Notes: generated by a model not told the origin, from the letters alone. 64,000 nucleotides of DNA from Simmondsia chinensis (GCA_018398585.1 JAGTTD010000008.1:8754501-8818500), one strand, 5' to 3'; shown: positions 35,401-47,600, numbered from the stretch's first letter. Program-made: numbers and translations.

Positions 35401-36380
35401 TTAGCAGCATCATTACCCATCAAGACAACCCCACCTTGTATAGACTTATACATGGAGAACCAGTCTCTGTTTGGAGTAACATGAAACAAACAACCCGAAT
35501 CCATGACCCACTTATCTATGGACCTGGGCTGAGAATCAGCAACTAATAGAAATTCCCCTTTACTATCATCCTCTACAACACTAGCCTCAGGGGACTTGTC
35601 TTGACCCTGGTCACCCCTGTTACCCTCTTTTGATTTATTCTTATATCTGTAACAGTCTTTCTTTATGTGCCCTTTTTTGTGACAATAGCGACACGACATG
35701 TTCTTATGTCTAGATTTGGACCTAGACTTATTCCCACCATTGGATCCCCTATGTTCTGATCGACCTCTCACATGTAAACCACTACCCGAGTCATTCACCG
35801 AGTCAGATAATTTCTTATCTACCCGTTCTTTACTCACTAGGTTTCTTTTTACCTCATCAACAGTAATAGTTGGCCTACCCCCATATATCATGCTTTCTAC
35901 GAAGCTCTTATACGCATTAGAGAGCGAACACAGTAATATCATAACTTGATCCTCGTCCTTAGGGACATCATCCAAAGCCTTTAATTCATGAATAATTGAG
36001 GTAAATTCGCTAAGATGGTTTTTAAGAGATGTACCTTCTGACATACGAAAAGTGTACAACCACCGTTTCACTGCGAGTTTGTTGGAGACTGACTTGTGGC
36101 AAAACATGTCGAACAATTTCTCCCATAACTCCTTTGCGGTTTTAATCTCCAATACCTCTGACAAAACATCGTCAGCCAAACACATCTGTATAGCCGTGAG
36201 AACCTTCTCATCCAACTCTTCCCATTGTGCCTCGGTCAACGTTTCTGGTTTGTTCTCTTTCCCCTCCAGTGCTTTCTTCAAGCCGTTCTGAGTCAGGAGT
36301 CATTTCACACAGACTTGCCATAAGCTAAAGCTTCCCTGACCATTGAATTTCTCAACCTCGGTTTTAATACCTGACGCCAT
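32413..36380 (-). pseudogene. Copia gag-pol of the young element, few breaks
   Basis: It starts at ATG 36380 (MASGIKTEVEKFNGQGSFS). A TGA at 36300-36302 interrupts the gag start. From 36281 a 448-codon frame carries gag, the zinc knuckle CRYCHKKGHIKKDC, the protease site VMDSGCLFHVT and the integrase zinc-binding part (WHIRMGH, FCEHC). A frameshift near 34985 and a stop near 34817 separate this from integrase core text (34806-34141: NGLEFVEG, QQNGVAER). The integrase motif reads RTNNGLEF where D is usual before NG, so a catalytic Asp appears lost. RT is at 33912-33490 (KWVFKRKEG, KARLVAKGYSQV) and 33465-32413, with intact LLLYVDDMLI and RNase H ending at TEAEYMAVTEA, DSQSAIHLAKD and NPADMFTK. 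It is non-autonomous as it stands. Confidence 0.93.
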
Positions 36381-36401
36381 TGTATCAATTCGAAGAACCT
36401 G

Positions 36402-36413
36402 GCTCTGAAACCA
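36402..36413 (-). other. Primer binding site, tRNA-Met type
   Basis: The minus strand reads TGGTTTCAGAGC, one base from the usual TGGTATCAGAGC, four bases inside the 5' LTR. Confidence 0.85.
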
Positions 36414-36416
36414 ATT

Positions 36417-36899
36417 TGTGCGGAAATAAACAATATACTCGGATCTCAATCGAATCAAATACCACGACAATAACGAGAAACAATCGGACTAAAAGAGAAA
36501 CGAAACAATAGACTCAAGGATTTACGTGGAAACCCCTTTACAATCGAAAGGGGAGAAAACCACGGGCGAAGATCGGAGCTTTTATTATTGAACAAAAGAA
36601 GAAGAAGAATTACAATATTCTCTCACACACTCAACTTTATTGGTTGCGGCGCCGCAATAGGGAAATACCTCACGTATGCTTTGGATTATAAATTCTGACG
36701 TACCCTACGTCCGTATTTATAGATGCGCGATAACCCTGATTCCCGATCGATCGGTTCCTCACCGATCGATCGGCCGCCTCTCTGTAAGCATCCCTTGTTT
36801 ACGTAACATTCTCGATCGATCGAGCTCCACCCGATTGATCGGGGTCTTCACGGCCCTTCTTCTTAATGCGCCAAGTAATTTTTAGACATATACCTAACA
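36417..36899 (-). repeat. 5' LTR of the young copia element
   Basis: 483 bp with the same termini as 31824-32324. It lacks about 18 bp in the palindrome cluster at about 36740-36770. TATTTATAG near 36714-36722 may mark the promoter region on one strand. Confidence 0.93.
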
Positions 36900-36904
36900 A
36901 AGTA

Positions 36905-37054
36905 GAGCCCCAATTTCAATGATGTGGCAAAAATGAGGCTCCCATTAGGAGTGTCCTTAGGTCCGTGTTAAAAAATCAAATGCGAGATAATGCCCTTATG
37001 CTAGGAAATCATTCCCCTTTCCAACTTAATTAGGAAAAGAATGTCCCTTACCCC
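36905..37054. other. Short non-coding spacer
   Basis: Nothing supported apart from the AAAAATGAGGCTC word shared with the other side of the copia insertion. Confidence 0.4.
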
Positions 37055-37490
37055 CTATTTTGCAACGAAGTAAAGAGGGTAAAGGGGGGTAAGGGTAAAA
37101 GAGGGTAATTTTTTATCCTTGTTTGGAAAATTTGTTCAAGAGATAAAAGGGGATTAATTTCTTACCCCACCTTTACCCCTTACCGCCCCTTTACCCCTAT
37201 TTACCCCCAGTTTCTTTAACCTCCAAATTAGAGGGTAAAGGGGGTAAGGGTAATTTTTAAAAAAAGTTTTGGACACTTTTATTCTTATTTTAACTATAAC
37301 TCTCTTTACCCTTACCCTTTTACCCAATTACCCAAAAAGGTAACTCATTTACCCCTCTTTACCCTTATTCTTCTTAATTTGACATATCCAAAAAGGGTAG
37401 GATATTACCTTACCCTCCCCGTCTTTAACCCTCTTTACCCTCCCCCTCTTTACCCCCTTTACTCAATTGCCAAACAAAGCATTATGATCC
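37055..37490. mobile_element. MITE rich in GGGTAAAG words (copy A)
   Basis: The ends form an imperfect inverted repeat: TATTTTGCAACGAAGTAAAG at left and, on the other strand, TTTGTTTGGCAATTGAGTAA at right. The interior is full of GGGTAAA and TTTACCC in both orientations. It shares ends and an inner TTATTCTTATTTTAACTATA block with the copy at 39781. No ORF. A hAT-type MITE is likely from the TGTTTGGCAA-like end, but the target duplication is not clear. Confidence 0.6.
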
Positions 37491-39780
37491 AGCAGCAAGT
37501 ACCATTCCTCATCATATGACTTTCCATCTTTTATAACCGCTATCCCTTAGATGTCATACCTTTAACCTTTCTTGCATGTGAATGTAGGCTTAGTCATCTA
37601 CAGAGACATCAGCGCGAGGTCCTCCCTTTGTCATTCAGATTAAATCGCCTACCAAGATTCAACCTCATTTTCATCCTGAGTTGACGGGCATCCTCATGCA
37701 AGAAGCTCAAACTCATGTTGCCCTAGTCCTTGAAGAAGTGATCGACAGTATTTAGCCTGGCCAAATCCCTTTCATAGGACCGGATAGGAAAGTTAATCCA
37801 AGTGTCACTCCTACTACCTTGGAAACCTAAGGAAACTCTAACTCGTCCCCCAAAGTTCCCACTTGGGCTCTTGCAGAGGAACCCATTAGTAAGTGGTTTT
37901 CCATGCTTACCTTACTTTTTCTATTTTGTTGTTTTTGTACGCCAAACCACTTATCATGTTTCGTGTTTCATGTTTCAATCGAAGAAACTCCAACTATAGA
38001 TACAGCTTTGCTAGTATCCAGAGATAAAGACATAATTTCACAGTACGTGCCAGCTAGCACTGTTGCTCAAGGGGTAAAATGCTTTTACTCCCTTCTTTGC
38101 TTTGTATTCAGTCGCCTTTCATGGCTTGGTACTAACCTATGTTGCTTTCTCTTGAGGTTCTCTCACAGTTGAGGCTTCTCCAGGATATAGGATGAGTACC
38201 ATTATAAAAGCTAGACCCAAAAACTTATCCGAGGTCCTCAAAGCTTAAGGAGTCGTGGGCTCCCCATTGAAGATCACGCATTTTCACATAATGACCAACA
38301 CGCTCTTTCCTTTGGGGGAGAGCTTGCCAATGACTCAAAAACCACAACCCCTATTGCCAAGGAGCTAAGAGTACTTGAGGCTGCCATATTTAACATCCTC
38401 AGAAAAGTTGCAAACTTTTACAAGGCAAATGAGCACACTAGTTAGAGCTTAGGGCGCTAAGACGAGGAATTCCATATATCACTTTCATAAAGGACCTTGG
38501 TGGTGGAAATACTTTGGATGTGTAGACCTATGTGTCGATTACTCCTAAGATTTTCGGGTTTTCCTAGTACAAGTGTGCTTGTTAAGTTGTTTATTCAATG
38601 GAAAATCCTAAGAGTTCTAGTTACCACTAACTCTTAAGATTACTAGAATAAAAGGGTATATTAAACTTATTTAGTTGGGTACAAGTCAGAGCCAAAACTC
38701 TATATAAATTAAGAGTCTTTAATAGGCGGACTCCAGAATTTTCTATATAGTGGTTGTTTGTCCCTACTCATGAGAGGCATAAAAATTATCTACCCATTTA
38801 GATCCTCAATCTTGTGAGTAGAATACTTGCAAACCACTATTCACCGTCTTTTCACCCTTGTTCAACATTTAACTAATTATTATCTAGTATGGAACAAGGT
38901 ATATATTATCTTATTTACAATGTCATAATATAATTTTTTTATCTTTTATATGTCACTTTATTTCATATATTATTTTTAATTTTTTATTTAATTAAAATAA
39001 AATATGATGATTTATTAAAATATTTGGGAAAATCACTCTTATATAATAAACAATTCTTTAAATATCTAAAAAATAACTTGAAAATTTAAATAAAAAAAGA
39101 AAATCTCTCCTACAATAACAGACTGCCCCCTCGAACACTACCGTTTTTGCCATCTTTCATCCACCACCAATATCACATTCATAGATCTCTCCCGCCTTCC
39201 GCTAGTTTTTTACATATTTAAGTATTTTATAAAATATTTTTTAAATATTTTAAATAGTTTAAAAATACGCAAAACATTTTTACATATTTAAAATATTTTA
39301 AAATATATTTCAAACATTTTATGATATTTCAAATTTTCTAAATGTCTAAAAGTTTATTTAATTATTTATGATATTTCTACAACGTTTAAAATATGTTTGT
39401 AAATATGTAAAATAATTTTTCTAATACTTAATATATTTTATATATTTAAATTTTTTGAAATATTATAAGATTTTATTAGATATTTATAATACTTTTTAAA
39501 ATATATGAATTTTTTACTGTCTAAATATTTTAAAATATTAATAATGTATTTTGAAGATTGAAAAATCCATTATTTAAAATGTTTTTAAAATTTTAAATTA
39601 TTTTTTAAATATAGAAGTATTTTCTAATAATCTCTCAAATCCTCCAAGCCAAAAAAAAGAGGAAAATTTTCCCTCTTTCCTTATTATGGTCATTGCACTA
39701 GTAAGGTGTAGTCCAATGGATTTAGTTCCATTTGGGTGTCAAATTTACCATGTAAAATTTTACTTTATAACTTTTACCCC
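37491..39780. other. Non-coding, possible transposon remnants
   Basis: No gene recognised. About 38518-38867 looks like an LTR: it opens TGTGTAGACC, holds TATATAAATTAAG and closes GTTCAACA, but no partner copy or clear flank duplication is seen. 39200-39620 is AT-rich with AAATATTTTAAA-like words. The coding-like text at 37600-38450 is too broken to assign. Confidence 0.4.
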
Positions 39781-40038
39781 ATATTTGACAATGGGGTAAA
39801 GGAAGGTAAATCTTTACCCCCGCTTGATAAAGTTTTAAGAGGGATAAAGGGGGGTAATTGGGCAAGATTCCCGCCACCCCACCACGCCCCATCCCACCCC
39901 ATTTTCTTTACCCTTCAAATTAGGGAGTAAATAGGGGATGGTAATTTTTAAAGAAAATTAGACAATTGTATTCTTATTTTAATTATAACTTTTTTGCATT
40001 TATCCCTCTTTACTCCCTTTACCTAATTGTCAAATAAA
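39781..40038. mobile_element. MITE rich in GGGTAAAG words (copy B)
   Basis: The ends ATATTTGACAATGGGGTAAAG and, from the right on the other strand, TTTATTTGACAATTAGG form an inverted repeat. The interior words match copy A (GGGGGGTAATTGGG, TTATTCTTATTTTAATTATA). No ORF. Confidence 0.6.
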
Positions 40039-41220
40039 GCATAATGCATGATAAACAAAAAGGGTTAAAAAGGGATGTAATGGCTATCCCTATAACTATT
40101 AACCCCTTTTAACCTCATAACAAACATGTCCAAACACATGATAGCAGACCATTCCTAAACAACTATTAGGTGTTGGAAACGTCACAAGTTTAAGTACCTT
40201 CAAAACCTCCCTTCACACTGGTAGCTTATTCCATATAAGAAAATTGGCCAAGGAAATCTCATCTTAAATGAGGAGGCTCAAGTTAACATCTTGAATTTAG
40301 TTAAGGGTGAGAGGTGGTCTGGAACTATAGATGTGCATGGAGCTTGTTTGTCACGCTAAGTTGGGCTCGGGTGTGGATGTTCCTTTTATAACGCATGTTT
40401 TTAATCTTTCTCGAAAGTTGCGACAAAGCATTGATTATATTCTGCTCCCCATAAAAATGTTGTTTTATATGTTGAAAATTTATTTAATTTCCCTTGTCGA
40501 TTTTCTAAACTTGATGACTATTGAAGCTATTTATTGATGGTGGCAATTGGAGTATGAGGCACCCCTTCCTAAGGGGTGCGTGCTCTACTATAAAATTGTA
40601 GTTTTGGCTGAGTTTAACCATCTTCCAAAACATTCTCTCCTTTTTTACCTTGTTCCACTTTACTTGTACAAAGTTCTTGGCACTCCTAATTAGAAACTAA
40701 CGAGTGCATGTTAAGAGTTGGATCACTTTAATCCTAGAGGAAGACCGTCAAGGATACTGTGTCCACCTTAGTAGCGGCAAAATCACCTTTTAGGACAGTG
40801 GTTCTACCATTGCGATAATTCATTGTTCGTCTCTTAGATAAGATCTTTCTCATTCAATTCCTTACCATGATTGGTTTATATGCTATATATGTTTATATTT
40901 TCAACATTAGGCTCCTTCTAAATTCTTATTAATTATTTTTGATGTCAATAGTTGGCATGAATCTTTTCTTGAAATAACAAAATCAAGAAGGGATAGATTG
41001 AGATAAAAATAGAGTTGAGAGGAGAGAAAGGATAGCACTCATCCTCTTTCAGAGAAAAGAACGAGGAAGAAGAAAAAGTAGGGAGATTATTTTGATAAAA
41101 TGTTTTGTATGCAAATTGATGAATAATGTTGTACAGTTGGTGATTAAATAAAAATCTACCCCATGAGCTCAGCAAGGAAAGACAAGTCTAGAAGCAAGTA
41201 TACATGGCAAAGGAAACAAC
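40039..41220. other. Non-coding stretch, nothing recognised
   Basis: Only short, unsupported ORFs. No repeat with clear ends was found. Confidence 0.5.
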
Positions 41221-41641
41221 TTTTTTTTTTTTCGATAAGTAACGCCGAAGCGCGATACAAGATAGGCGCACTCACTTTCTCGAGGCCTGGACTAGCCATT
41301 CGGGGCCAGTAATACATCAGTGGTATAACCACAATCAAAAACCAAAACCAAAACTAAAACTAAAACAAAAACAAAAACAAAATGTATGTTGGGAGCGATA
41401 AAATTAAAACATCCCTTTGGCCCCACCATACAATTCTAACATATTACAGCAAAATCAGCATCAGGCCACACATCCTTGAAATAGAAGTTAGCACCAGTAG
41501 CAGCGGCGCAGATTAGTGTCGCAAAGGACTATTTTTAGTCCAGGATCGGATACATTCAATGTTTCACGCAATCTCATCAGGAGAGTATGGAAAATCTTGG
41601 CACCAAGCTTTAACCCAGAACCCAAGTCTCATTTTAATTCT
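41221..41641 (-). other. LINE 3' untranslated region and poly-A tail
   Basis: Non-coding, with an A-rich stretch at about 41336-41385 on the plus strand, the conserved 3' end and the tail of about 13 A (minus strand). Confidence 0.75.
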
Positions 41642-44250
41642 CTAGAAGACCTCACTTTCGATACAACGGCCACTTTCAAAGACGACTTTATTCCTAGTGT
41701 TCCACATAACACAGATGACAACAAAGAACAGGGTAATCCACACCTTTTTCTGAAATTTCCCCCCTACATAGCACATGAGCCATTGTTCGTATATGTTTTT
41801 TACCGTCTCTGGCACTACCCACTTGATGCCCCACCACTCAAAACATTTACCCCAGACAGACCAGCAGCAGTAACAGCCCAGGAACAGGTGATCAATACTT
41901 TCAACCTCCACTTCACAAAGTAGACACCACTTGTCATCTTCCCCAACAATACCCAGCTTCCACAGTCTCTCCCTAGTGTTCATTTTCCCTAGGAGAACCA
42001 TCCAAACAAGCAACTCCGCTTTTGGTGGAGCCAAGCCCTTCCAAACCCTAGAAATTAGGTGATCAATAGTCGTACCTGACAATGCTCGGGACCATACATC
42101 ATTAGTGAATGGACTAGTAGAGTACCGTGAGGACGGATCGTGTAGCCATAATGCAGTGTTGCTAGTTTCTTTTACGGGTTGGACTGAGTTTAGTTTGTCT
42201 TGGAATTCTGTCACTGAAACCTCCTCTCTACTGAAAAATAGTCGCCGCCAGTTTAATAACCATCTCCACTCCAACTCATCCCACATACACATTTGACTTA
42301 CCAGGTTCTCCTGTTGAAGCGAAATTCGAAACAAATCTGGGAATGTTGTTTGGAGAGGAGTGTCCCCGACCCAGATATCCTCCCAAAATTTCAGGCGCGC
42401 ACCATCTCCTAACTTGACTTTCATACCTTCTTGAATTATCTGATGGGCGTGTTGAGCTAGGCCTTTTACCTCTGCAATAAAAATCCAGTTGCTTCACGTA
42501 TTTGTCGTTCCTGGTGCACTTATGTCGGGGTTCGATCCACCATGGATGGAGCAGATGACCTTCTTCCAGAGGGTTGAGCCTTTAAACAAAAAGCGCCACC
42601 ACCATTTGAAAAGAAGGGCTGCATTCTTGATGATCGGGTCACCCACCCCAAGACCCCCTAAGTTTTTTGGTGCTTCTATTATTTCCCATTTTATACATGG
42701 GAGGCGGCCCCCCCCCCCCCCTGATTGCCCCAAATGAACTGCCTCTGTAACTTAATTAATTTACAGACAACTTTCTTTGGCATCCGGAAAGCTAAAGGTA
42801 GTAGGTTGGAAGGTTGTTGAGTACCGATTTTATCAACGTAAGGTGCCCGGCTCTCGACAAAGACTTGGACTTCCACCCTGAAAACTTCGCTTCAACTCAT
42901 TTAATAATCGGTTTCCATGTAGTCTCAAGCCTCGGATTTGCTCCTAGTTGTATACCGAGATAGTTTGTTGGTAGAACAGCAACCGAACATCCCATTGCTA
43001 TTGCCGTATCCGCCGTCCACTCTTATGACACACCAATACGAATTATTGAGGATTTACTGAAGTTTATTTTCAACCCCGATATTGCTTCGAAACAGTTCAA
43101 TAGGTCTCTCACATTCAAAATCATATCCAAGTCCACAGGGCAAAAAATTAATGTATCATTAGCGAACTGTAGGTGAGTAAGCTCCACCTTGTCCTTACCT
43201 ATTTCTAGTCCTTTGATGACACCTAGCTGCACTACTCGACTCAAGAGCTGGTTAAGGACCTCGGCGACTAGGATGAACAAGAATGGGGATAGCAGATGTC
43301 CTTGTTGAAGGCCACACTGCATCTGAAACGCCCTTTAGCTTCAATCTATCAATCTCTACCTCTAAATTACCGATCATGCTCTCTATGTGGCCAAACACCT
43401 CCTTATTCCATCTTTTTAACGGTTCTTTGAGTCTCTTCATCTTTTCATCAAAACGAAGCCCTTCCAAGGCCTGCCATTCCGCTTCCACGAGTCTACTATA
43501 ACCTGGATGTGAGAACCAGCAATCTAGGCATCGGAACGGCTTCGGACCCCAAAGCATTTCTTCAAGGTCGACAATAATCGGGCAGTGATCAGATAGACTG
43601 TTTCTTGTTCTGTATAATTTCAAGTGCGGAAATGTACTCAACCATTCCTTGTCAGCCAAGGATCGATCGATGCGGCTCATGGACTCACCTCGACCCCAGG
43701 TGAACTTCCTTCCTGTCATTGGGATGTCAACTATCCCAAACAAGTTAGTAAAGCATCTAAAATCCCTCATACCTTGTGTGATAGTAGTGTGAACCTTCCT
43801 CTCTCCCACATCCAAGACCTCATTGAAATCACCCATAATCAGAAATGGTGCTGGGATAAACTGTTTAAGGTTCCACAAGTCCAACCATAAATCAGACCTC
43901 CCCTGTCTGGATGTTGGTCCATACACTAGGCAGAACACCCCCTTAAAATTTTCTCCCGGGATTTCACCCTCTAAGCATATCCAACTCTCCCCTTTCATTA
44001 CTGAGCAGACCTTAAACTCATTTTCATTCCAGATGACTATCAATCCTCCAGAGTTACCATTTGCTGGCACCTCTTCCCATCTACACCCTTCATTCCCCCA
44101 ACATTTGATGATTGTTCATTTGTCCACTATACTATATTTTGTTTCAACAAGCCCTAAAAAAGATGGCTGGCACTTGCATACCAGATTCCTAATTGCTGCT
44201 TTCTTTTCCCTCCCCCTAATTCCTCTAATATTCCAGGTACAAAATTTCAT
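41642..44250 (-). pseudogene. LINE ORF2: endonuclease fused by deletion to the end of RT, plus C-terminal domain
   Basis: It starts at ATG 44250 (MKFCTWNIRGIRG), the apurinic-type endonuclease start. The endonuclease runs to about 43340 with FLIMGDFNEVLD, RIDRSL and SLSDHCPI, interrupted by one in-frame TGA at 44116. Near 43330 it jumps directly to the RT text GLQQGHLLSPFLFILVAEVL, so the front of RT is deleted. The catalytic motif reads FANDTLIFC where FADD is expected, so a catalytic Asp is replaced. Later pieces include KNLGGLGVGDPIIKNAALL (42660) and a zinc-binding C-terminal domain (42424-41642: CLLCEVEVESIDHLFLGC). Frameshifts separate them. Inactive. Confidence 0.88.
42708..42721 (+). 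repeat. Run of 14 C in LINE ORF2
   Basis: It encodes glycines on the minus strand (QSGGGGGRLPC). Such a homopolymer makes a frameshift or a sequence error likely at this place. Confidence 0.85.
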
Positions 44251-44269
44251 TTTAGGAGTGTACCTTATT

Positions 44270-46330
44270 TCAGGTTGAGGGCTTGGAACTCTTCTTCCCA
44301 CGTCTGCTCTTCTTCCTTTTTAGTTTATCCGGTCCTCCGTCGCAAATAGCTGACAGAAATTCATGAATTTCGCTCTCTGGGCCGTTGAACTCAAGTCCGA
44401 ACCTTTTGCCGAGGTTCCATGCCTTCGTTGCTCTGGGTAAGTTGTGTGGTTGAGCGTTTGTGATGGTGCAGCAAGGATTAGATGGACGGCGACTTTTACT
44501 CGGCAGGTTCGAGCCTGGTGGTGTTGAGGGGAACGTCTGATCTGTTTTTGTTGGGGAGTGGTTAAAGGAGGGCTGAGTCGGGATGTTAGGGTTAAGGTGA
44601 AAGGTTTGAGAATTGGGGGTAGCGTTGGGGTTACATATGTCATGGGCTTGGTTGGTTTGGGTAATGAAATTGGGCCCATTTTGTTCTTTTTCCAGATTTT
44701 TCCTTACTTCATGGTAAAGCTGGCCCATTTCCTTAGGCCCAATCTCCTCATGATTCTTGGGCCGGTTTGTGATTGCATTATGGTCTAACCCAATCCTTTC
44801 TTGATTTGGGTTGAAATTGTCTGGTCCAGACCCCTTCCCCACGGCACTCTTGCTTTGGTCAACAGCCTCATTCCCCTCATTAATGCAAAGTTGTACAAAG
44901 CAATTAATACCCTTTTGGTTCAAGTACACCTCTGACTGCCTTTTCACCTCCATCTCGGGCCCCCCATTCTCATCTTCTTCCTCTTCTAACCGTCCTACTA
45001 CTCTGTCGCTGTTACACTGTGGCAAGTTTCAAAAACCCCCATCTGTCGGGACATATGCGGCATGCACGGACTTCGGAGTGTCCCTGACGGTTGTCCTTTT
45101 GTCCGACCCTAGCACCGGCTATTTTGAATTTTCTTTGTGATCGTCTTTATTTTGCTTCCCGGCCACCTCTGACACCCTTGGTGGGGAGCTCAGGGTCTCA
45201 GGGATGAAGGAGCAGCTTTCCTCTTCCTTATCTCCTTTTCCTTCACTCCTTCTCTGTTCCTTGTCCTTACTCATATCATCCTCCAGCTCAACATTAGGGC
45301 CATGGGTGGTGGGGTTTGTTTGTAGTGGGTTGTTGAAAAGCTCATCCTCCTTCCAAGGTGGTTCATTTTCTTTAATTTCCAGAAGAAATTCCTTTTGTTG
45401 TATACAAAAAATTATCTTCTCCCCAATTGAGTGGTAGACATCTATATCAATTAGTGCCCATGCATGCTCAAGCGTGTTACCCAATCCTGAGCCATTTGAA
45501 ATATGAGCCACCTTCCCCCAGCACTCAGCAATAACTTTGATATTAGCTTCCTTCCAGCCTTGGATGGGGAGACTAGTGATAGATATCCAAGTAGAACGCC
45601 TCAGCAGTGGTGCTGACTCTGACCAGGGCTTGACATCTATGCACCACGAGTGAAACCACTCCGTCCATCCTACCATCATTTGATCCCGAGCTTCTACCGT
45701 TTGGAGCGTCCATAACATCCTGTATTTTCCCAACTCCCTTACCTCCACTTTTTGAAATCCTCTTCGTGTCGGATATTCCAAAGCTTGAAGTCTTGTTACT
45801 TTTACAATCGTTCTGCACGTTAGGCTTCGGTCAAGCCACTCCATGTTTGCTTCTGCTACACTTCCATGCACCACCTTAGGGTGGTCATGGTCCCAGAACC
45901 GGCATCCTTCAGGTGACCTTCCCCTACTCTTAGGGCACGCTGCAGCCTGATTATTGTCATTCCCCCGGTAGGCATTGTCTTTAGCTCGATTATTCCACTG
46001 TCTCTCCCCTGCATTTGATGATGTACCCCTCTCCCTTCTGTCAAACCTTGCAAACTTCACCAGGATTCTGTGGTCTCTGATTATGGCACCATTCATGTCC
46101 TTGATGGCTCTGAACGCGGCCTTCTTGTTAGTGAAACCTACAAACCCGAATCGAAAGTTGCTGTTCAGTCTTTTCCTCCGGGAGACAAAGGCATTTTTTA
46201 CTTCCCCAAAGCTTCTAAACAACTGGCGCAACCATATGTGATCCATGCTCGAAGGGAGGAAATCTAAGAATAATTTCCGGCTGGTTCCTTCGGTGTAAGT
46301 GTCGTCCTGTTCGATTCCACCTTCCTTCAT
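44270..46330 (-). pseudogene. LINE ORF1 with RNA recognition motif
   Basis: ORF1 would bind the element's RNA. From ATG 46330 a 403-codon frame begins with an RRM at about residues 17-95 (RKLFLDFLPSSMDHIWLRQL, NFRFGFVGFTNKKAAFRAI). Then comes a plant LINE-type domain (WISITSLPIQGWKEANIKVI) and a charged tail. It stops at 45119. The second piece, 45025-44270, is in another stretch of ORF1: low-complexity Asn/Pro-rich sequence ending in a lysine/arginine-rich tail. A stop and probably a frameshift separate the two. An RRM in ORF1 is known from one group of plant L1 elements. Confidence 0.85.
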
Positions 46331-46345
46331 TTCCTGCAGCTAACC

Positions 46346-47600
46346 CTAGTAGTGGGCTAAATATCTGGGCTAAAGAGAAGAAAACAATAGCCCAAAAATA
46401 AAATATATATTTTTAAAAGAAAAATACATTATAATATGCCCCTTGTAGGGAATATAAAGATTGATTACACCCAACTTGGAAGACAAGATATAACTCGGAG
46501 AAGAGAGAGCCTTGGTGAGACAATTAGCAACTTCATGACGAGATCCAATAAGCAACGCTTTGATGAAGATGTCTTGAATTTTTTCACAAACTAAAGGTCT
46601 CTTTTAATGTGTTCAGTATGTTCATGGAATACCGAATTCTGGGCAATATAGATAGCTTCTTGATTATGGAAAAATAGAATAGAGGGGTGACAAAGTGCAC
46701 AGGAAATGTAGAAATTAGAGTGGTTAACCAAAGTAATTCATTTGTGTTAAGAACAAAACTCTAGTATTCAGCTTTGGTCAAGGAGCGAGAAATTTTTTGT
46801 TGCTTTTTAGACTTCTAGGAGATAAGAGAATTATCGAGGAAGATCGTATAACTGGTGACGGACTATCGAGTATCCCAACAACTTGCCCCAATCCACATTA
46901 GCATTTTTGAGATATTTGAGAATACGAGAAGTAGCTTGAAGGTGAGGAACACGGGAAGAAGAAGGAATTGGCTAAGTTTGTAACGGAATAGGATATGTCA
47001 AAGCGAGTGATGGTCAGTTATAGAAGTTTGACAATCAGTCGTTGGTGAACTGTGGGGTCGGAAAGAAGGTCACCTTCATCATGCGAAGAGAAATGTTTAG
47101 GTCCGTGGGTGTGGAAACAAGTTTTGCCTTGAGATAGCCGAAGTCCTGCAGTAAAGAGAGGGGGTACTGGCGCTGACATGGGATAATCCCGATAGTGTGC
47201 CATGAGACCTCCAAAATAAAGAAATAACACCAAAGAGCCAAGGTCTGTGCGATGAAATTGACTATCAAGAGTGTGTTTGAGAGAAGTAGCTGCCTATAAA
47301 TTGTTATTGGCAATGATGATGTCATCAACATAAATAAAGAGGAATATGAAGGAGGGGCCTTTTATGCGGGTAAAAAGGCTGTAATTGTACTTAGACTGGG
47401 TAAACCCCATGCATAATAAAGTACACACTTAGCAAACCATTGATGACAAGCTTGCCACAACTCATTGTGACTCTTGTGCAATCTACGCTCTAAACGAATT
47501 AAAATATCTAAAGTTAACTCTAATAGTGGCCAAAACAAAAGAAAATAATAGCCCCAATATGAAATATACATTATTAAAAAAATATATATTGCAATGTCAA
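46346..47600 (-). mobile_element. Copia scrap between short direct repeats
   Basis: Similar blocks at about 46346-46440 and 47517-47600 (CTAGTAGTGG, AGAAAACAATAGCCC, AATACATTATAAT against close variants) could be short LTRs. Between them the minus strand carries broken copia text: RT near 47330-47040 (a LLLSNTLLIVNF region, LFLYFGGLMAH) and the RNase H end near 46555 (SRHEVANCLTKAL). Most of the element is missing. It abuts the 5' end of the LINE. Confidence 0.65.
46480..47570 (-). pseudogene. Copia RT-RNase H fragments
   Basis: Short frames in different phases follow copia order: RT (47331-47018), then the end of RNase H with VANCLTKALSS (46555). Stops are frequent. No gag, protease or integrase. 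Not functional. Confidence 0.65.

Larger units (their letters stand above)
31824..36899 (-). mobile_element. Ty1/copia retrotransposon (Tork/Tnt1-like), nearly complete and young
   Basis: LTRs of 501 and 483 bp (31824-32324 and 36417-36899) are almost identical and are flanked by a perfect 5-bp duplication AAGTA (31819-31823 and 36900-36904). A tRNA-Met-type primer site is next to the right LTR and a purine tract next to the left. The interior encodes gag, protease, integrase, RT and RNase H in copia order. A few stops and one or two frameshifts break it. Lineage assignment to Tork/Tnt1 rests on overall protein likeness only. Confidence 0.93.
41221..46345 (-). mobile_element. L1-type LINE with internal deletion
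   Basis: On the minus strand it carries ORF1, ORF2 and a poly-A tail that appears as a run of T at 41221-41233. The 3' end reads TTGTATCGCGCTTCGGCGTT then ACTTATCG before the tail, a form common in plant L1 elements. ORF2 lacks the first part of reverse transcriptase. No clear target duplication was found: the sequence beyond the tail and the start near 46345 share only weak similarity. It is about 5.1 kb; full plant L1 elements are usually 6-7 kb. Confidence 0.9.

Noticed and set aside
37802..38172. Overlapping plus-strand ORFs that might be a small gene.
   Set aside because: No recognisable domain, low-complexity hydrophobic text, and surroundings that look like transposon debris.
41516..41923. 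135-codon plus-strand ORF.
   Set aside because: It is the shadow of LINE ORF2's C-terminal domain on the opposite strand.
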